A stretch of 64,000 nucleotides of DNA. Origin: Aureibaculum algae. GTDB lineage: Bacteria; Bacteroidota; Bacteroidia; Flavobacteriales; Flavobacteriaceae. The DNA is taken from positions 2,866,501 to 2,930,500 of the forward strand of contig NZ_CP040749.1 in NCBI RefSeq assembly GCF_006065315.1. Reading direction: 5' to 3'. The translations under genes were made by a program, and so were the position numbers. Positions 43,079 through 52,778 of this stretch are shown here, piece by piece (the first letter of the stretch is position 1; every line of letters starts with the position of its first letter). The notes under the pieces are model-generated. The model saw nothing but the letters and a program-made list of their open reading frames with translations. It was not told where the DNA came from and made no database searches.

Positions 43079-44506
43079 ATGAAGAAACTTTACTCTGTAC
43101 TCTTACTTTTCAATATTTATTTTGGTTATTGCCAAAACGATACTATTTACGACTCAAAATCGGAATTAAAAATAAAATTGGCAAAAATTGAATCTGATAA
43201 AGAGGTAAGGATTAAAGCCAAATTACACACTGCCGATTCATTAAGAACAGCATTAAAAAAAGAGAGACAGCTAGCCAAAGAAAATGCAATTTTATCTAGG
43301 AGAGAGCGAAAAGATAAAAGAAAATTAGAAAAAGCAGAAGAATTAGCAATATTAGAATTACGAGCGGATTCCATTATAGTTGAAAAAAATAAAAAAACGT
43401 TGACATTACAGCAACTAGCGGTTGAAAAACAAAAAGAAAAAGTAAATAATCTTATTACAAAGTTAGAAGATAAGAATGTTTTAATATTAGAAAATAAAGA
43501 AATATTAGCTAGAAATGAACAAGAAAGAGAATTAGCTTTTTCAAATAAGATAGAAATAAAAGAGCAAATGGCAGTTGAAAACGCTACAATAATCTCTAGT
43601 AAATTGAATCAAAATGAGCAGCTTTTAATTGATAACATCCAAAATAAGGAATTTGAAAAAAAATCAAACCAACTCCAAGTTTTAAGCAAGCTAGAAGACA
43701 GAGAACAGTTAATAAAAACGCAAGTTGACTTAAAAAAACAAATTCAATTTGAAAATAACATAGTACTTACTCAAAAGGAAATTGAAGAAAAACAAGAGAT
43801 AATTGATCGTATTGATTTTAAAGAACAATCAAAAGCAAGAAACTCAATGATTATTAATGATAAAATTAATCAGAATGAACAATTGGCTCTTGAAATTTTT
43901 GAAATCAAAAAGAAAATTAGCGATCATAATAGAGAAGCTGTTTTAGATAAATTAGATAAAAGAGAAAAAGAAATAATACAGCAGGTAGAACAAAAAGACG
44001 AAAGAGCTATTCAAAATGATAAATTAATGGCGGAAAAGGAAGCAAAAGAACAACAAGCTATTATGGATCGTATTGATTCCAAAGAGCATTCAAAAGCTAT
44101 GAATTCGGCCATTATTTCTGATAAAATTAAAGAGAATGAACAATTAGCTCATGAGATTATTGAAATTAAAGAAAAAATAAAAATAGCAAATCAATTAGCT
44201 ATTTTAGATAAATCAGAACAAAACGAACAAGAACTAGCAGCTCTTTATATTCAAAAAAATAAAAACAGAAAGCTACAGCAACAATTGTATATGTCTGATC
44301 TAAAACTTGAACAAAAGACAAAAAGAGATGAATACATAGCAAAAAAATTAGAAACATCTTTTAGACAGAAAGAAATACAATCGATAAAAAAATCACGAAT
44401 AATTAAATCTATTGCAGATAGAGAAAAAAGAAGGGAAGCTGAAAGTAAAAAGGATTTAAACAATACTGAAAAATTCCAAGGACAAGTTAAAAAAGTTACC
44501 AATTAA
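43079..44506 (+). CDS. secreted coiled-coil protein with internal duplication
   Basis: Signal peptide KKLYSVLLLFNIYFGYCQ (about 2-19), followed by 450 residues almost wholly of Glu, Lys, Gln, Asn, Ile and Leu with continuous heptads. Two segments, IIDRIDFKEQSKARNSMI with its continuation and IMDRIDSKEHSKAMNSAI with its continuation, are copies 87 residues apart. The C-terminus is very basic (RIIKSIADREKRREAESKKD). It lies 53 bases after the DUF6702 gene and 160 before the M1 peptidase gene. Probably a periplasmic rod or spacer. No family recognised. Confidence 0.8.
   Translation: MKKLYSVLLLFNIYFGYCQNDTIYDSKSELKIKLAKIESDKEVRIKAKLHTADSLRTALKKERQLAKENAILSRRERKDKRKLEKAEELAILELRADSIIVEKNKKTLTLQQLAVEKQKEKVNNLITKLEDKNVLILENKEILARNEQERELAFSNKIEIKEQMAVENATIISSKLNQNEQLLIDNIQNKEFEKKSNQLQVLSKLEDREQLIKTQVDLKKQIQFENNIVLTQKEIEEKQEIIDRIDFKEQSKARNSMIINDKINQNEQLALEIFEIKKKISDHNREAVLDKLDKREKEIIQQVEQKDERAIQNDKLMAEKEAKEQQAIMDRIDSKEHSKAMNSAIISDKIKENEQLAHEIIEIKEKIKIANQLAILDKSEQNEQELAALYIQKNKNRKLQQQLYMSDLKLEQKTKRDEYIAKKLETSFRQKEIQSIKKSRIIKSIADREKRREAESKKDLNNTEKFQGQVKKVTN
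43786..44235 (+). repeat. duplicated segment within the coiled-coil gene
   Basis: Copy one about 43786-43975, copy two about 44044-44235, with a period of 261 bases (87 codons). The word GATCGTATTGAT occurs at 43805 and again at 44066. At protein level the copies share DRID.KE.SKA.NS.II.DKI..NEQLA.EI.EIK.KI. Confidence 0.75.
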
Positions 44507-44666
44507 AGTCTTTTATTAGTTGCCAAATACCTACACTTTAAATATTTCCTACCATTTAAAAAATTTAATTTTATAAAAAATTGTTAAACTTTAACAATTG
44601 AACCAACAATAAAATCAAATGAATTAAATTGCTCCATATTTTTAAAACAACTAACCCATTTATTTA

Positions 44667-46922
44667 ATGAAAAAAATTACATTATCCATTTTATCAGTTC
44701 TGTTTATTTTGACCACAGTGATTGGTCAAGAATCAGAAAAAAAAGAAAGAAAACCTGGCCACGTAGATATAAGTAAATTTAGACAACTTAAGGAAGAATT
44801 ACCAACACCAAATGACCAGCATACAGCTTCTGGAGCACCTGGGCATTCTTATACACAGCAGCAGGTAGATTATGTCATGAATATTACTATTGATGATGAA
44901 ACTCAAAAACTATATGGGGATGAAGCAATCACCTATCACAATAATTCTAAAGATGCTTTAGAATATCTTTGGATTCAATTAGATCAGAACATGAGAGCTC
45001 CTGATTCTAAGACTCCTGATGTTCAAGAAACGAATATGCGTAATACTTTTGCGTCTGCCCAAAAATTCACCAAAGATAATTTGGAACCATCATTTCCTGG
45101 AGGGTTCCATTTAGATTATGTAAAAGACAATAACAATAAAGATTTGTCTTATATGGTAAATAGTACAATGATGCGTATAAATTTACCTAAACCTTTAGCC
45201 TCAGGTGAAACTTTTGAATTCAAAATAAAGTGGTGGTATCAAATAAATAATTATTTTATAGATGGAGGTAGATCTGGTTATGAGCATTTTGAAAAAGATG
45301 ATAATAATTTATATGTTATTGCTCAATTTTTTCCACGTTTAGCAGTGTATAACAATGTAGAAGGATGGCAAAATATGCAGTTTTGGGGACGTAGTGAATT
45401 TGCCTTAGAATTTGGAAATTATACTGTAAACATTACAGTACCTGAAGATCATATTGTAGCATCAACTGGAGTACTTCAGAATCCAAAAGATGTACTTACT
45501 AAAGATCAACAAAAACGTTTAGACAACGCCAAAAAATCATTTGACAACCCTGTTATTATCGCTACACAGAAAGAAGCAGAAAAAGCGGAAAAAAAGAAAG
45601 CTAAAAAAACAAAAACTTGGAAATTTTATGCGGAAAATGTAAGAGATTTTGGTATTTCAACTTCTCGTAAATTCATCTGGGATGCTATGGCGGTTGATAT
45701 AAATGGAAAAACGGTTATGGCATATTCTTATTACCCAAAAGAAGGAAACCCTTTATGGGAGAAACATTCAACCAGAGTGGTAGCAAATACATTAAAAGAA
45801 TATTCTAAATATACCTTTGATTATCCGTATCATAAAGCTATTTCAATAAGTGCTGCACGTCAAGGAATGGAGTATCCACAAATTTGTTGGAATTATGGTC
45901 GCCCGAAAGAAGATGGCACTTATTCAGACAGAGTTAGAGATGGAATGATTGGTGTTATTACTCACGAAGTGGGGCATAACTTTTTCCCGATGATTGTTAA
46001 TTCTGATGAACGCCAATGGACATGGATGGATGAAGGTATTAATTCTTTTGTAGAAATACTAGCTGAGTATAAATATGACCCAAACTTCAAAACACGTAGT
46101 TTACCAAAAGACCTTGTTAGGTATATGAGTATTGATCAAGATCGATTATCTCCAATAATGAGTCAAGGAGATCATGTTTATAATTTCGGTCCAAATGCAT
46201 ATGCCAAACCGGCTGCCGGTTTATGGATGCTGAGAAGTACCATAATGGGTCCTGAATTATTTGACTATGCTTTTAGAACCTATTCAAAACGATGGATGTT
46301 TAAACACCCTACACCTGCTGATTTCTTTAGAACAATGGAAGATGCGTCAGCCATGGACTTAGATTGGTTTTGGAGAGGATGGTTTTATACTACTGATTAT
46401 AATGATGTAGGAATTAAAGAAGTTAAAAAATATTATTTATCAAATGAAGGAAGTGAAGAAGATACAGCGAAAGCCACTAGATATGGTTTAAACCCTGATG
46501 AATTGGTATACTTTATTGCTGAAAATGACTTGAAGGATAAAAGTAAAGCTAAAAAAGCGAAAGATATAACCGCAATTAATAGTTACTTAAAAAATCTTTC
46601 TAAGGAAGAAAAAAAGAATTTAAATATTGCTCCAAATTATTTTTACGAGGTTACTTTTGAAAAGCCGGGAGGCCTTGTATTACCTTTGATTGTTGAGCTT
46701 ACATATGAAGATGGTAGCAAGTTTAGAAAGCAATTTCCTGCTGAAATATGGAGTAAAAAAGACAATGGAGTAAAAAGAATTTTTGCCAGTTCAAAACAAA
46801 TCACTAATATTGTAGTCGATCCAGACTTAGAAACTGCAGATATAGATATAACCAACAATAGTTGGCCTAAAAAAATTGAAAATAACCAATTTGAACAATT
46901 CAAGGACAAATTGAAAAATTAG
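44667..46922 (+). CDS. M1 family (gluzincin) metallopeptidase
   Basis: Zinc aminopeptidase-type enzyme. Signal peptide KKITLSILSVLFILTTVIGQ. The zinc motif HEVGH begins at H433, with the second histidine at H437 and the third ligand at E456 (WMDEGINSF), i.e. HExxH-x18-E. The usual GAMEN exopeptidase motif of classical M1 enzymes is replaced by RQGMEYPQIC, as in the Bacteroidota M1-like group. 751 residues; the N-terminal beta domain includes YGDEAITYHNNSKDALEYLWIQLDQN. Periplasmic or secreted; probably peptide scavenging or envelope-protein turnover. A strong terminator follows at 46949. Confidence 0.94.
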   Translation: MKKITLSILSVLFILTTVIGQESEKKERKPGHVDISKFRQLKEELPTPNDQHTASGAPGHSYTQQQVDYVMNITIDDETQKLYGDEAITYHNNSKDALEYLWIQLDQNMRAPDSKTPDVQETNMRNTFASAQKFTKDNLEPSFPGGFHLDYVKDNNNKDLSYMVNSTMMRINLPKPLASGETFEFKIKWWYQINNYFIDGGRSGYEHFEKDDNNLYVIAQFFPRLAVYNNVEGWQNMQFWGRSEFALEFGNYTVNITVPEDHIVASTGVLQNPKDVLTKDQQKRLDNAKKSFDNPVIIATQKEAEKAEKKKAKKTKTWKFYAENVRDFGISTSRKFIWDAMAVDINGKTVMAYSYYPKEGNPLWEKHSTRVVANTLKEYSKYTFDYPYHKAISISAARQGMEYPQICWNYGRPKEDGTYSDRVRDGMIGVITHEVGHNFFPMIVNSDERQWTWMDEGINSFVEILAEYKYDPNFKTRSLPKDLVRYMSIDQDRLSPIMSQGDHVYNFGPNAYAKPAAGLWMLRSTIMGPELFDYAFRTYSKRWMFKHPTPADFFRTMEDASAMDLDWFWRGWFYTTDYNDVGIKEVKKYYLSNEGSEEDTAKATRYGLNPDELVYFIAENDLKDKSKAKKAKDITAINSYLKNLSKEEKKNLNIAPNYFYEVTFEKPGGLVLPLIVELTYEDGSKFRKQFPAEIWSKKDNGVKRIFASSKQITNIVVDPDLETADIDITNNSWPKKIENNQFEQFKDKLKN

Positions 46923-46948
46923 TGTTTTTAAATTTAGAGTTTTTTGTT

Positions 46949-46980
46949 AAATGCCCTAATCACCAATGATTAGGGCATTT
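46949..46980. terminator. bidirectional rho-independent terminator
   Basis: Perfect 14-bp stem, AAATGCCCTAATCA (46949-46962) with TGATTAGGGCATTT (46967-46980), loop CCAA. The flanking T-run on the plus side and A-rich side on the minus serve both the peptidase gene and purC, which are convergent. Confidence 0.85.
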
Positions 46981-46989
46981 TAATTTTAC

Positions 46990-47937
46990 TTAATACTGTA
47001 AATAAGTATTAATATTTTGCTCAATTCTATTCAAAATATCAGAAGTATCAGATTTTTGAAACTTTTCACCTGTAATATTCTCGTAAAGTTCTATATAACG
47101 TTCAGAAATTTCTAATACCTTCTCATCTGACATTTCAGGGACAACCTGACCATCCAAACCTTGAAATTTATTTGCAATTAACCACTGTCTAACAAACTCC
47201 TTAGACAATTGTTTTTGATCTTCTCCTCTATCTTGCCTTTCCTGATAACCATCAGCATAAAAATAACGCGAAGAATCTGGTGTATGAATTTCGTCTATTA
47301 AAACAATTTTACCATCCATCGTCTTTCCAAATTCATATTTAGTATCTACTAAAATTAAACCACGTTTTACAGCAATTTCAGTTCCCCTAGCAAAAAGTGC
47401 TTTTGTATATTTTTCCAATACCAAATAATCCGCTTCGCTCACAATACCCTTCGCTATAATATCTTCTCTAGAAATATCTTCATCATGATCTCCTTCTTCA
47501 GCCTTAGTGGCAGGTGTTATAATTGGTTCTGAAAATTTATCATTTTCCTTCATTCCATCTGGCATCACTACACCACAAAGTATTCTCCTACCAACCTTAT
47601 ACTCTCTTGCAGCATGACCAGACATATAACCTCTAATAACCATTTCTACTTTGAATGGTGTACATAAATGACCAATAGCCACATTAGGATCGGGTGTAGC
47701 GATTAACCAATTAGGTACAATATCAGCCGTTGCTTCCATCATTTTAGTAGCAATCTGATTTAATATCTGACCTTTAAACGGTATTTGCTTAGGTAAAACA
47801 ACGTCAAAGGCAGAAAGTCTATCTGTGGCAACCATTATTAAAAGTTTATCATCAATATTATAAACTTCACGTACTTTACCGCGGTAAACCGCTTTTTGAT
47901 TTGGAAAATTAAAATTTGTATGATTTATAGTATTCAT
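46990..47937 (-). CDS. purC: phosphoribosylaminoimidazolesuccinocarboxamide synthase
   Basis: Purine synthesis, SAICAR synthetase: ligates aspartate to CAIR with ATP. Seen: [32 protein letters not shown] (residues 18-49), the nucleotide-binding start; [47 protein letters not shown], with the [10 protein letters not shown] signature. The 315 residues match the long PurC form of Bacteroidota (about 300-320), not the short 237-residue enterobacterial form. It lies 30 bases from the PhoH gene and is probably cotranscribed with it. Confidence 0.97.
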   Translation of the reverse strand: MNTINHTNFNFPNQKAVYRGKVREVYNIDDKLLIMVATDRLSAFDVVLPKQIPFKGQILNQIATKMMEATADIVPNWLIATPDPNVAIGHLCTPFKVEMVIRGYMSGHAAREYKVGRRILCGVVMPDGMKENDKFSEPIITPATKAEEGDHDEDISREDIIAKGIVSEADYLVLEKYTKALFARGTEIAVKRGLILVDTKYEFGKTMDGKIVLIDEIHTPDSSRYFYADGYQERQDRGEDQKQLSKEFVRQWLIANKFQGLDGQVVPEMSDEKVLEISERYIELYENITGEKFQKSDTSDILNRIEQNINTYLQY

Positions 47938-47967
47938 TTTAAGTGTCTTTAATGCGTAAAATAGGAT

Positions 47968-48915
47968 TTACTCTACTTCTATTCCTTTATATGCTGTTAT
48001 TATTTCTTTCACTAATCGATGTCTTATTACATCTTTATCATCAAGATGTATTATACTTATCCCTTTTATGTCTTTTAAGGCTAATAACGATTCCTTTAAG
48101 CCAGATACTTGCCTTTTCGGTAAATCTATTTGTCCTGGATCACCAGTAATTATAAATTTGGCATTTTTACCCATTCTTGTTAAGAACATTTTCATTTGAG
48201 CATGGGTAGTATTTTGTGCTTCATCTAATATTACAAAGGCGTTATCTAATGTTCTACCTCTCATAAAAGCTAAGGGTGCTATTTGAATTACACCGCTTAA
48301 AATATAAGTTTCTAGTTTTTCATAAGGAATCATATCACGCAAAGCATCATAAAGAGGTTGCATATATGGATCTAATTTCTCCTTTAAATCACCCGGTAAA
48401 AAACCTAAGTTTTCTCCAGACTCCACAGCCGGTCGGGTTAAAATAATACGTTTAACCTCCCTATTCTTTAAGGCATTTACCGCCAAAGCTACAGCCGTAT
48501 ACGTTTTCCCTGTACCTGCAGGTCCAACCGCAAAAAGCATATCATTCTTTTTCATATCAACGACCATTTTACGTTGATTTTCAGTTTGAGGTTTTATTAA
48601 TTTCCCTCCCACACCATGCACCAATACTTCATTGTCTTTCTCTGAACTTTTTTGAGTGTTACCATTTGAAGTAAGTAATTGCTCAATACTATTCTCATCG
48701 AGCTTATTATATTTATCAAAATATTTTATAAGCATTTCAAGACGTTTTTCAAACTCGTCTAACAATTCCTTTTCACCAAAAATTTTAATTTTATTACCTC
48801 TAGCAATTATCTTAAGTTTAGGAAAGTATTTTTTAAGTTGTTCTATATTGCTATTATGTGTGCCAAAAAAATCTTTTGGACTAATTTCTGTTAATTCAAT
48901 TATTCTTTCGTTCAA
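47968..48915 (-). CDS. PhoH-like ATPase (YbeZ type)
   Basis: Cytosolic P-loop ATPase associated with RNA metabolism and 16S rRNA processing in other bacteria. Walker A GPAGTGKT at 131-138; Walker B FVILDEAQN (about 222-230); GDPGQIDLPKRQVSG as sensor region; and an N-terminal KH-like segment (about 30-66). The 315 residues are normal. The known partner gene ybeY is not adjacent. Immediately upstream of purC on the same strand. Confidence 0.95.
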   Translation of the reverse strand: MNERIIELTEISPKDFFGTHNSNIEQLKKYFPKLKIIARGNKIKIFGEKELLDEFEKRLEMLIKYFDKYNKLDENSIEQLLTSNGNTQKSSEKDNEVLVHGVGGKLIKPQTENQRKMVVDMKKNDMLFAVGPAGTGKTYTAVALAVNALKNREVKRIILTRPAVESGENLGFLPGDLKEKLDPYMQPLYDALRDMIPYEKLETYILSGVIQIAPLAFMRGRTLDNAFVILDEAQNTTHAQMKMFLTRMGKNAKFIITGDPGQIDLPKRQVSGLKESLLALKDIKGISIIHLDDKDVIRHRLVKEIITAYKGIEVE

Positions 48916-48981
48916 ATGAATATTTTTTATAATTATAATAAAACTGCTTAAAAATTATGTGGTAATCAATTAGATATTGAT

Positions 48982-48989
48982 TAGCTTTG
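48982..48989 (+). promoter_or_regulatory. -7 box of the SAM hydroxide adenosyltransferase gene
   Basis: TAGCTTTG fits TAnnTTTG, about 60 bases before the ATG at 49053. No well-placed TTG element. Confidence 0.33.
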
Positions 48990-49052
48990 CAATACAAATT
49001 TAACAATTAAATAGGTTATTAATCACTCTCTTTTTCAATAAGTAATCAACAA

Positions 49053-49871
49053 ATGTCTTTGATAACATTAACTACTGATTTTGGAACGAAAGATCACTTT
49101 ATTGGTGCTATAAAAGGTGCTATTTATAATGAGCTAAGTGATGCGAGAGTTGTTGATATTTCTCATCAAATCACCCCTTTTAACATTACAGAAACTGCCT
49201 ATATTCTTAAAAATGCCTATAAGAATTTTCCGAAAGGGAGCATTCATATTATAGATGTTGATTCTGAACTTAGTGTTGAAAACAAACATATTGCCATATT
49301 TTTAGATGATCATTATTTTATCTGTGCTGATAATGGAATTATTTCGATGATTGCCTCAGAAATTAATCCTGATAAAATGGTTGAGATTACAATACACAAT
49401 ACGCTTACCAGCTATTCTGCTTTTGTAAAAGTAGCTTGTCACATTGCAAGAGGTGGCACATTAGAAGTTATAGGAAAACCTATTAGTGAGTTTAAGCAAT
49501 TAAACGAAGTTTATCCATTTATAAACAAAGAGAACGATAAAATTGTTGGAACCATTATTTATATAGACAACTATGGCAATGTTATTTCTAACATTACCAA
49601 AAAACTATTTAATGAAGTAGGTAAAAATAGGCCATTTGAGGTAAGTGCGAGACATTACAAATTTAAAAAGGTATTTTTGAAATACAATGAACTAATAAAC
49701 TTTGAATTACCTCCTGGAAAAAGACAATATGATGGTGAAAAATTGGCCATTTTTAATGCTGCTGATTATTTAGAAATTGCTATTTATAAAAGTAATTTAA
49801 AATCCGTTGGAGGTGCCTCTACCCTTTTGGGCTTAGGTTATAGAGACTCTATTACTGTAAAGTTTTTGTAG
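49053..49871 (+). CDS. SAM hydroxide adenosyltransferase family protein (former DUF62)
   Basis: Members hydrolyse S-adenosylmethionine to adenosine and methionine using an activated water; the family is named after the related fluorinases and chlorinases. Seen: ITLTTDFGTKDHFIGAIKG (4-22) with the conserved D9 and D16, VVDISHQITPFNI, and IIYIDNYGNVISNI (the YGN block binding the adenosyl group). Length 272 fits the hydroxide group (about 260-280). The halide-binding loop of true fluorinases cannot be judged as present. Single gene with its own promoter. Confidence 0.93.
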   Translation: MSLITLTTDFGTKDHFIGAIKGAIYNELSDARVVDISHQITPFNITETAYILKNAYKNFPKGSIHIIDVDSELSVENKHIAIFLDDHYFICADNGIISMIASEINPDKMVEITIHNTLTSYSAFVKVACHIARGGTLEVIGKPISEFKQLNEVYPFINKENDKIVGTIIYIDNYGNVISNITKKLFNEVGKNRPFEVSARHYKFKKVFLKYNELINFELPPGKRQYDGEKLAIFNAADYLEIAIYKSNLKSVGGASTLLGLGYRDSITVKFL

Positions 49872-49979
49872 GATTGGTATTTATTTTAATTTTATCGTAA
49901 TAAAACCATCGTATTTTGTCTTCACAATTCTAGCAAAAATCACAATAAATCAAGGATATAATTATCATTAATTTCAATT

Positions 49980-50264
49980 ATGTTAATAAGAATAGTAAAA
50001 CTGAGTTTTGAGGAAGAAAAAATTAGTGAATTCTTAAGTACTTTTAACGCCCATAAAGAACAAATCAAAAATTTTAAGGGATGTACTCATTTAGAATTAC
50101 TAAGAGATAAAAATAAGAGCAATATTTTTTTCACATATAGTTATTGGAATAATGAGCAAGACTTAGAGAATTATAGAAATTCTGATTTATTTAATAATGT
50201 TTGGTCACAAACTAAAGTTTTATTTAATAATAGACCAGAAGCGTGGAGTGTTGAAAGACAATGA
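49980..50264 (+). CDS. antibiotic biosynthesis monooxygenase (ABM) fold protein
   Basis: 94-residue ferredoxin-like protein: MLIRIVKLSFEEEKISEFLSTFNAH, then FKGCTHLELLRDKNKSNIFFTYSYWNNEQDLENYRNSDLFNNVWSQTKVLF. That order of beta-alpha-beta blocks with SxWxxxxxLxxYRxSxxF is the ABM domain. Usually homodimeric, with roles from quinone monooxygenase to haem handling. It lies 82 bases before gldF. No partner gene indicates the substrate. Confidence 0.88.
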   Translation: MLIRIVKLSFEEEKISEFLSTFNAHKEQIKNFKGCTHLELLRDKNKSNIFFTYSYWNNEQDLENYRNSDLFNNVWSQTKVLFNNRPEAWSVERQ

Positions 50265-50346
50265 ACGTTTTTCTATAACATTCTAGAATAATTATAGAAG
50301 TGAACAGAGAAAACGAACAAAAATTAAAGATCAAAAGATCACTGAA

Positions 50347-51060
50347 ATGATATCAATTTTAAAAAAAGAACTTAATTCATTTTTCGCTTCACCGATAGGA
50401 TACTTGGTAATAGCGGTGTTTTTAATAATAAACGGTCTATATCTATGGGTTTTTAATGGCGATTTTAACATTCTTAATGCGGGGTTTGCTGACTTAAATA
50501 GTTTCTTTTTTATTGCTCCGTGGTTTTTCCTTTTTTTAATTCCTGCCATAACCATGAGAACTTTTTCAGATGAATTCAGATTGGGGACCATTGAAATATT
50601 AAAAACAAAACCAATCAGTAAATGGCAAATCGTATTGGGTAAATTTTTAGGTGCTTTAGTATTAATAATTTTAGCTTTAATTCCGACGCTCATTTATGTG
50701 TTTAGTATCTTAAAATTAGGTAACCCTCCCAATAATTTGGATATAGGTAGTACTTTAGGATCATATATAGGATTGTTATTTATTGCAGGCACTTTCACTT
50801 CCATTGGGTTATTTACATCTACCTTTTCAAACAATCAAATCGTTGCCTTTATCATTGCCATTCTTATATCATTTTTTATTTTCTATGGATTTGAAGCATT
50901 GGCCGATTTAAACATTTCTGAATCTTTAAGAAATTTCGGTATGTTTGATCATTTTAAAAGTATTAGTCGCGGTGTTATTGACACAAAAGACATTGTTTAT
51001 TTCGTATCGGTTACCTCTTTCTTTTTGTTTCTAACCCGTTTAAAATTAGATGCAGAATGA
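50347..51060 (+). CDS. gldF: gliding motility ABC transporter permease GldF
   Basis: Membrane part of the GldA-GldF-GldG ABC complex linked to flavobacterial gliding. About six membrane segments; SFFASPIGYLVIAVFLIINGLYLWVF at the start and FIAPWFFLFLIPAITMRTFSDEFRLGTIEILKTKPI, the ABC-2 permease signature. 237 residues. The last base pairs overlap the gldG start (ATGA, 51057-51060). The ATPase gldA is not adjacent. Some gliding strains dispense with the complex, so a direct motor role should not be assumed. Confidence 0.95.
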   Translation: MISILKKELNSFFASPIGYLVIAVFLIINGLYLWVFNGDFNILNAGFADLNSFFFIAPWFFLFLIPAITMRTFSDEFRLGTIEILKTKPISKWQIVLGKFLGALVLIILALIPTLIYVFSILKLGNPPNNLDIGSTLGSYIGLLFIAGTFTSIGLFTSTFSNNQIVAFIIAILISFFIFYGFEALADLNISESLRNFGMFDHFKSISRGVIDTKDIVYFVSVTSFFLFLTRLKLDAE

Positions 51061-52697
51061 AAAATAATATCTCTAAAATACTCATTGCTATCGTTGCATT
51101 AATTGCAATAAATGTACTTGCTAAAAAATATTATAAACGTTTAGATCTTACACAAGACAAACGGTATACCTTATCTGAAACTACCATTAATATAGTAGAC
51201 AACTTAGAAGAAAATGCCATTATAAAAGTGTACTTAGAAGGTGATTTTCCTTCTGAGTTTAAACGTTTACAAGGCGAAACCAAACAACATTTAGAAGAAT
51301 TATACAGTATAAATGATGGTATAAAATATAAATTTATTGATCCTTTAGATACTGCAGAAGAACTAATAAAACAAGGATTACAACCCAGTAGATTAACAGT
51401 TCAAGAAGATGGTAAATTATCAGAAGCTGTAATTTTTCCTTGGGCAACCATAACTTATAAAGGTAAGACTGAAAATATTAATTTACTTTCTGAAGGCTCT
51501 GTAAAGAATCAAGAAGAACAATTACAGAACTCGATAGAAAATTTAGAGTTTGCTTTTTCAGAAGCAATTTATAAAGTATCTACAGAATCAAGTCAAACTA
51601 TTGCCATTTTAAAAGGTAATGGAGAATTGAATGACATTAACTTAGTGAGTTTTTTGAGTCAATTGAATCAGTTTTACAAACTAGCTCCTTTTACTTTAGA
51701 TTCGGTAGCAAAACAGCCCGAGAAAACACTAGAACAATTATCCAAATATGATTTAACAATTATTGCAAAGCCTCAAGAGAAATTCTCAGAACAGGAGAAA
51801 TTCACTTTAGATCAATATATAATAAATGGAGGTAAAACATTGTGGTTAATAGATAATGTTACAGCAGAGTTAGATAGTTTAATGAATACCGGTGAAAGCT
51901 TAGCATTCAACAAAGACTTGAATCTTACAGATTTATTATTTAGTTATGGAGTTAGAATTAATTATGATCTCATTAAAGATGCATACAGCTCCACCATTAA
52001 ATTGGAAGATGGCAACCTAGGTAACACCGCTCAATTAAAAGATTATATTTGGCATTACTACCCATTTATTACTTCAAAAAACGATCATCCAATTACTCAA
52101 GGTGTTGATCCTGTTAATTTAAAATTTGCAAATACTATTGACACCTTAAAGAATTCAATCAAAAAAACAATTCTTTTACAAAGTTCTGAGTTTTCAAAAT
52201 CAGTAGGCACTCCTATAATTATTTCATTGAATGATATTCAAAAAACTCCAGAGAAAAAAGATTACAATAATGGTTATCAAACTTTAGGTGTTTTATTAGA
52301 AGGCGAATTTACTTCAGCATATGCTAGCCGAGTAAAACCTTTTGAATCTAAACTTTACAAGGAAGTCAGCAATCACAATAAGATGGTAATTATTGCTGAC
52401 GGTGATATTATTGCCAATGAAGTTGTAAAAGGTCAACCTATTGAATTAGGTGTAGATAAATATAATGGTGTTCGATATGGTAATACTGAATTTTTAATGA
52501 ATAGCATCAATTATTTATTAGATGATTCGGGTTTATTAGAACTACGTAATAAGAAAATACAACTTCAGTTTTTAGATAAAGAAAAAGCATATACAGAACG
52601 AACTTTCTGGCAGATGATTAATGTAATACTGCCCTTGGTAATTCTTGCTCTTTTTGGATTCGTTTTCACTTTTCTTAGAAAACGTAGATTTAGTTAA
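51057..52697 (+). CDS. gldG: gliding motility-associated ABC transporter substrate-binding protein GldG
   Basis: Partner of GldF. N-terminal anchor (ISKILIAIVALIAINVLA, about 4-21), a long extracytoplasmic part beginning RLDLTQDKRYTLSETTINIVDNLEENAIIKVYLEGDFPSEFKRL (the family block), and a C-terminal membrane segment WQMINVILPLVILALFGFVFTFL followed by RKRRF. The 546 residues equal GldG of related species. It overlaps gldF by four bases and so is translationally coupled. Confidence 0.96.
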   Translation: MKNNISKILIAIVALIAINVLAKKYYKRLDLTQDKRYTLSETTINIVDNLEENAIIKVYLEGDFPSEFKRLQGETKQHLEELYSINDGIKYKFIDPLDTAEELIKQGLQPSRLTVQEDGKLSEAVIFPWATITYKGKTENINLLSEGSVKNQEEQLQNSIENLEFAFSEAIYKVSTESSQTIAILKGNGELNDINLVSFLSQLNQFYKLAPFTLDSVAKQPEKTLEQLSKYDLTIIAKPQEKFSEQEKFTLDQYIINGGKTLWLIDNVTAELDSLMNTGESLAFNKDLNLTDLLFSYGVRINYDLIKDAYSSTIKLEDGNLGNTAQLKDYIWHYYPFITSKNDHPITQGVDPVNLKFANTIDTLKNSIKKTILLQSSEFSKSVGTPIIISLNDIQKTPEKKDYNNGYQTLGVLLEGEFTSAYASRVKPFESKLYKEVSNHNKMVIIADGDIIANEVVKGQPIELGVDKYNGVRYGNTEFLMNSINYLLDDSGLLELRNKKIQLQFLDKEKAYTERTFWQMINVILPLVILALFGFVFTFLRKRRFS

Positions 52698-52714
52698 AAT
52701 TTTGTTAAAGAAAA

Positions 52715-52742
52715 TTGCCAATGTTAGGATTTAGTATCTTTA
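52715..52742 (+). promoter_or_regulatory. possible promoter of the DUF2911 pair
   Basis: TTG at 52715-52717, 17 bases, then TATCTTTA at 52735-52742, one mismatch to TAnnTTTG. Start would be near 52748, about 30 bases before the ATG at 52779. Confidence 0.33.
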
Positions 52743-52778
52743 GCAACTAATTAACTTAAATAAATCTAAATAACAATT

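Noticed and set aside
50331..50693. 120-codon minus-strand frame
   Set aside because: Antisense to gldF, whose motifs and coupling with gldG are clear.
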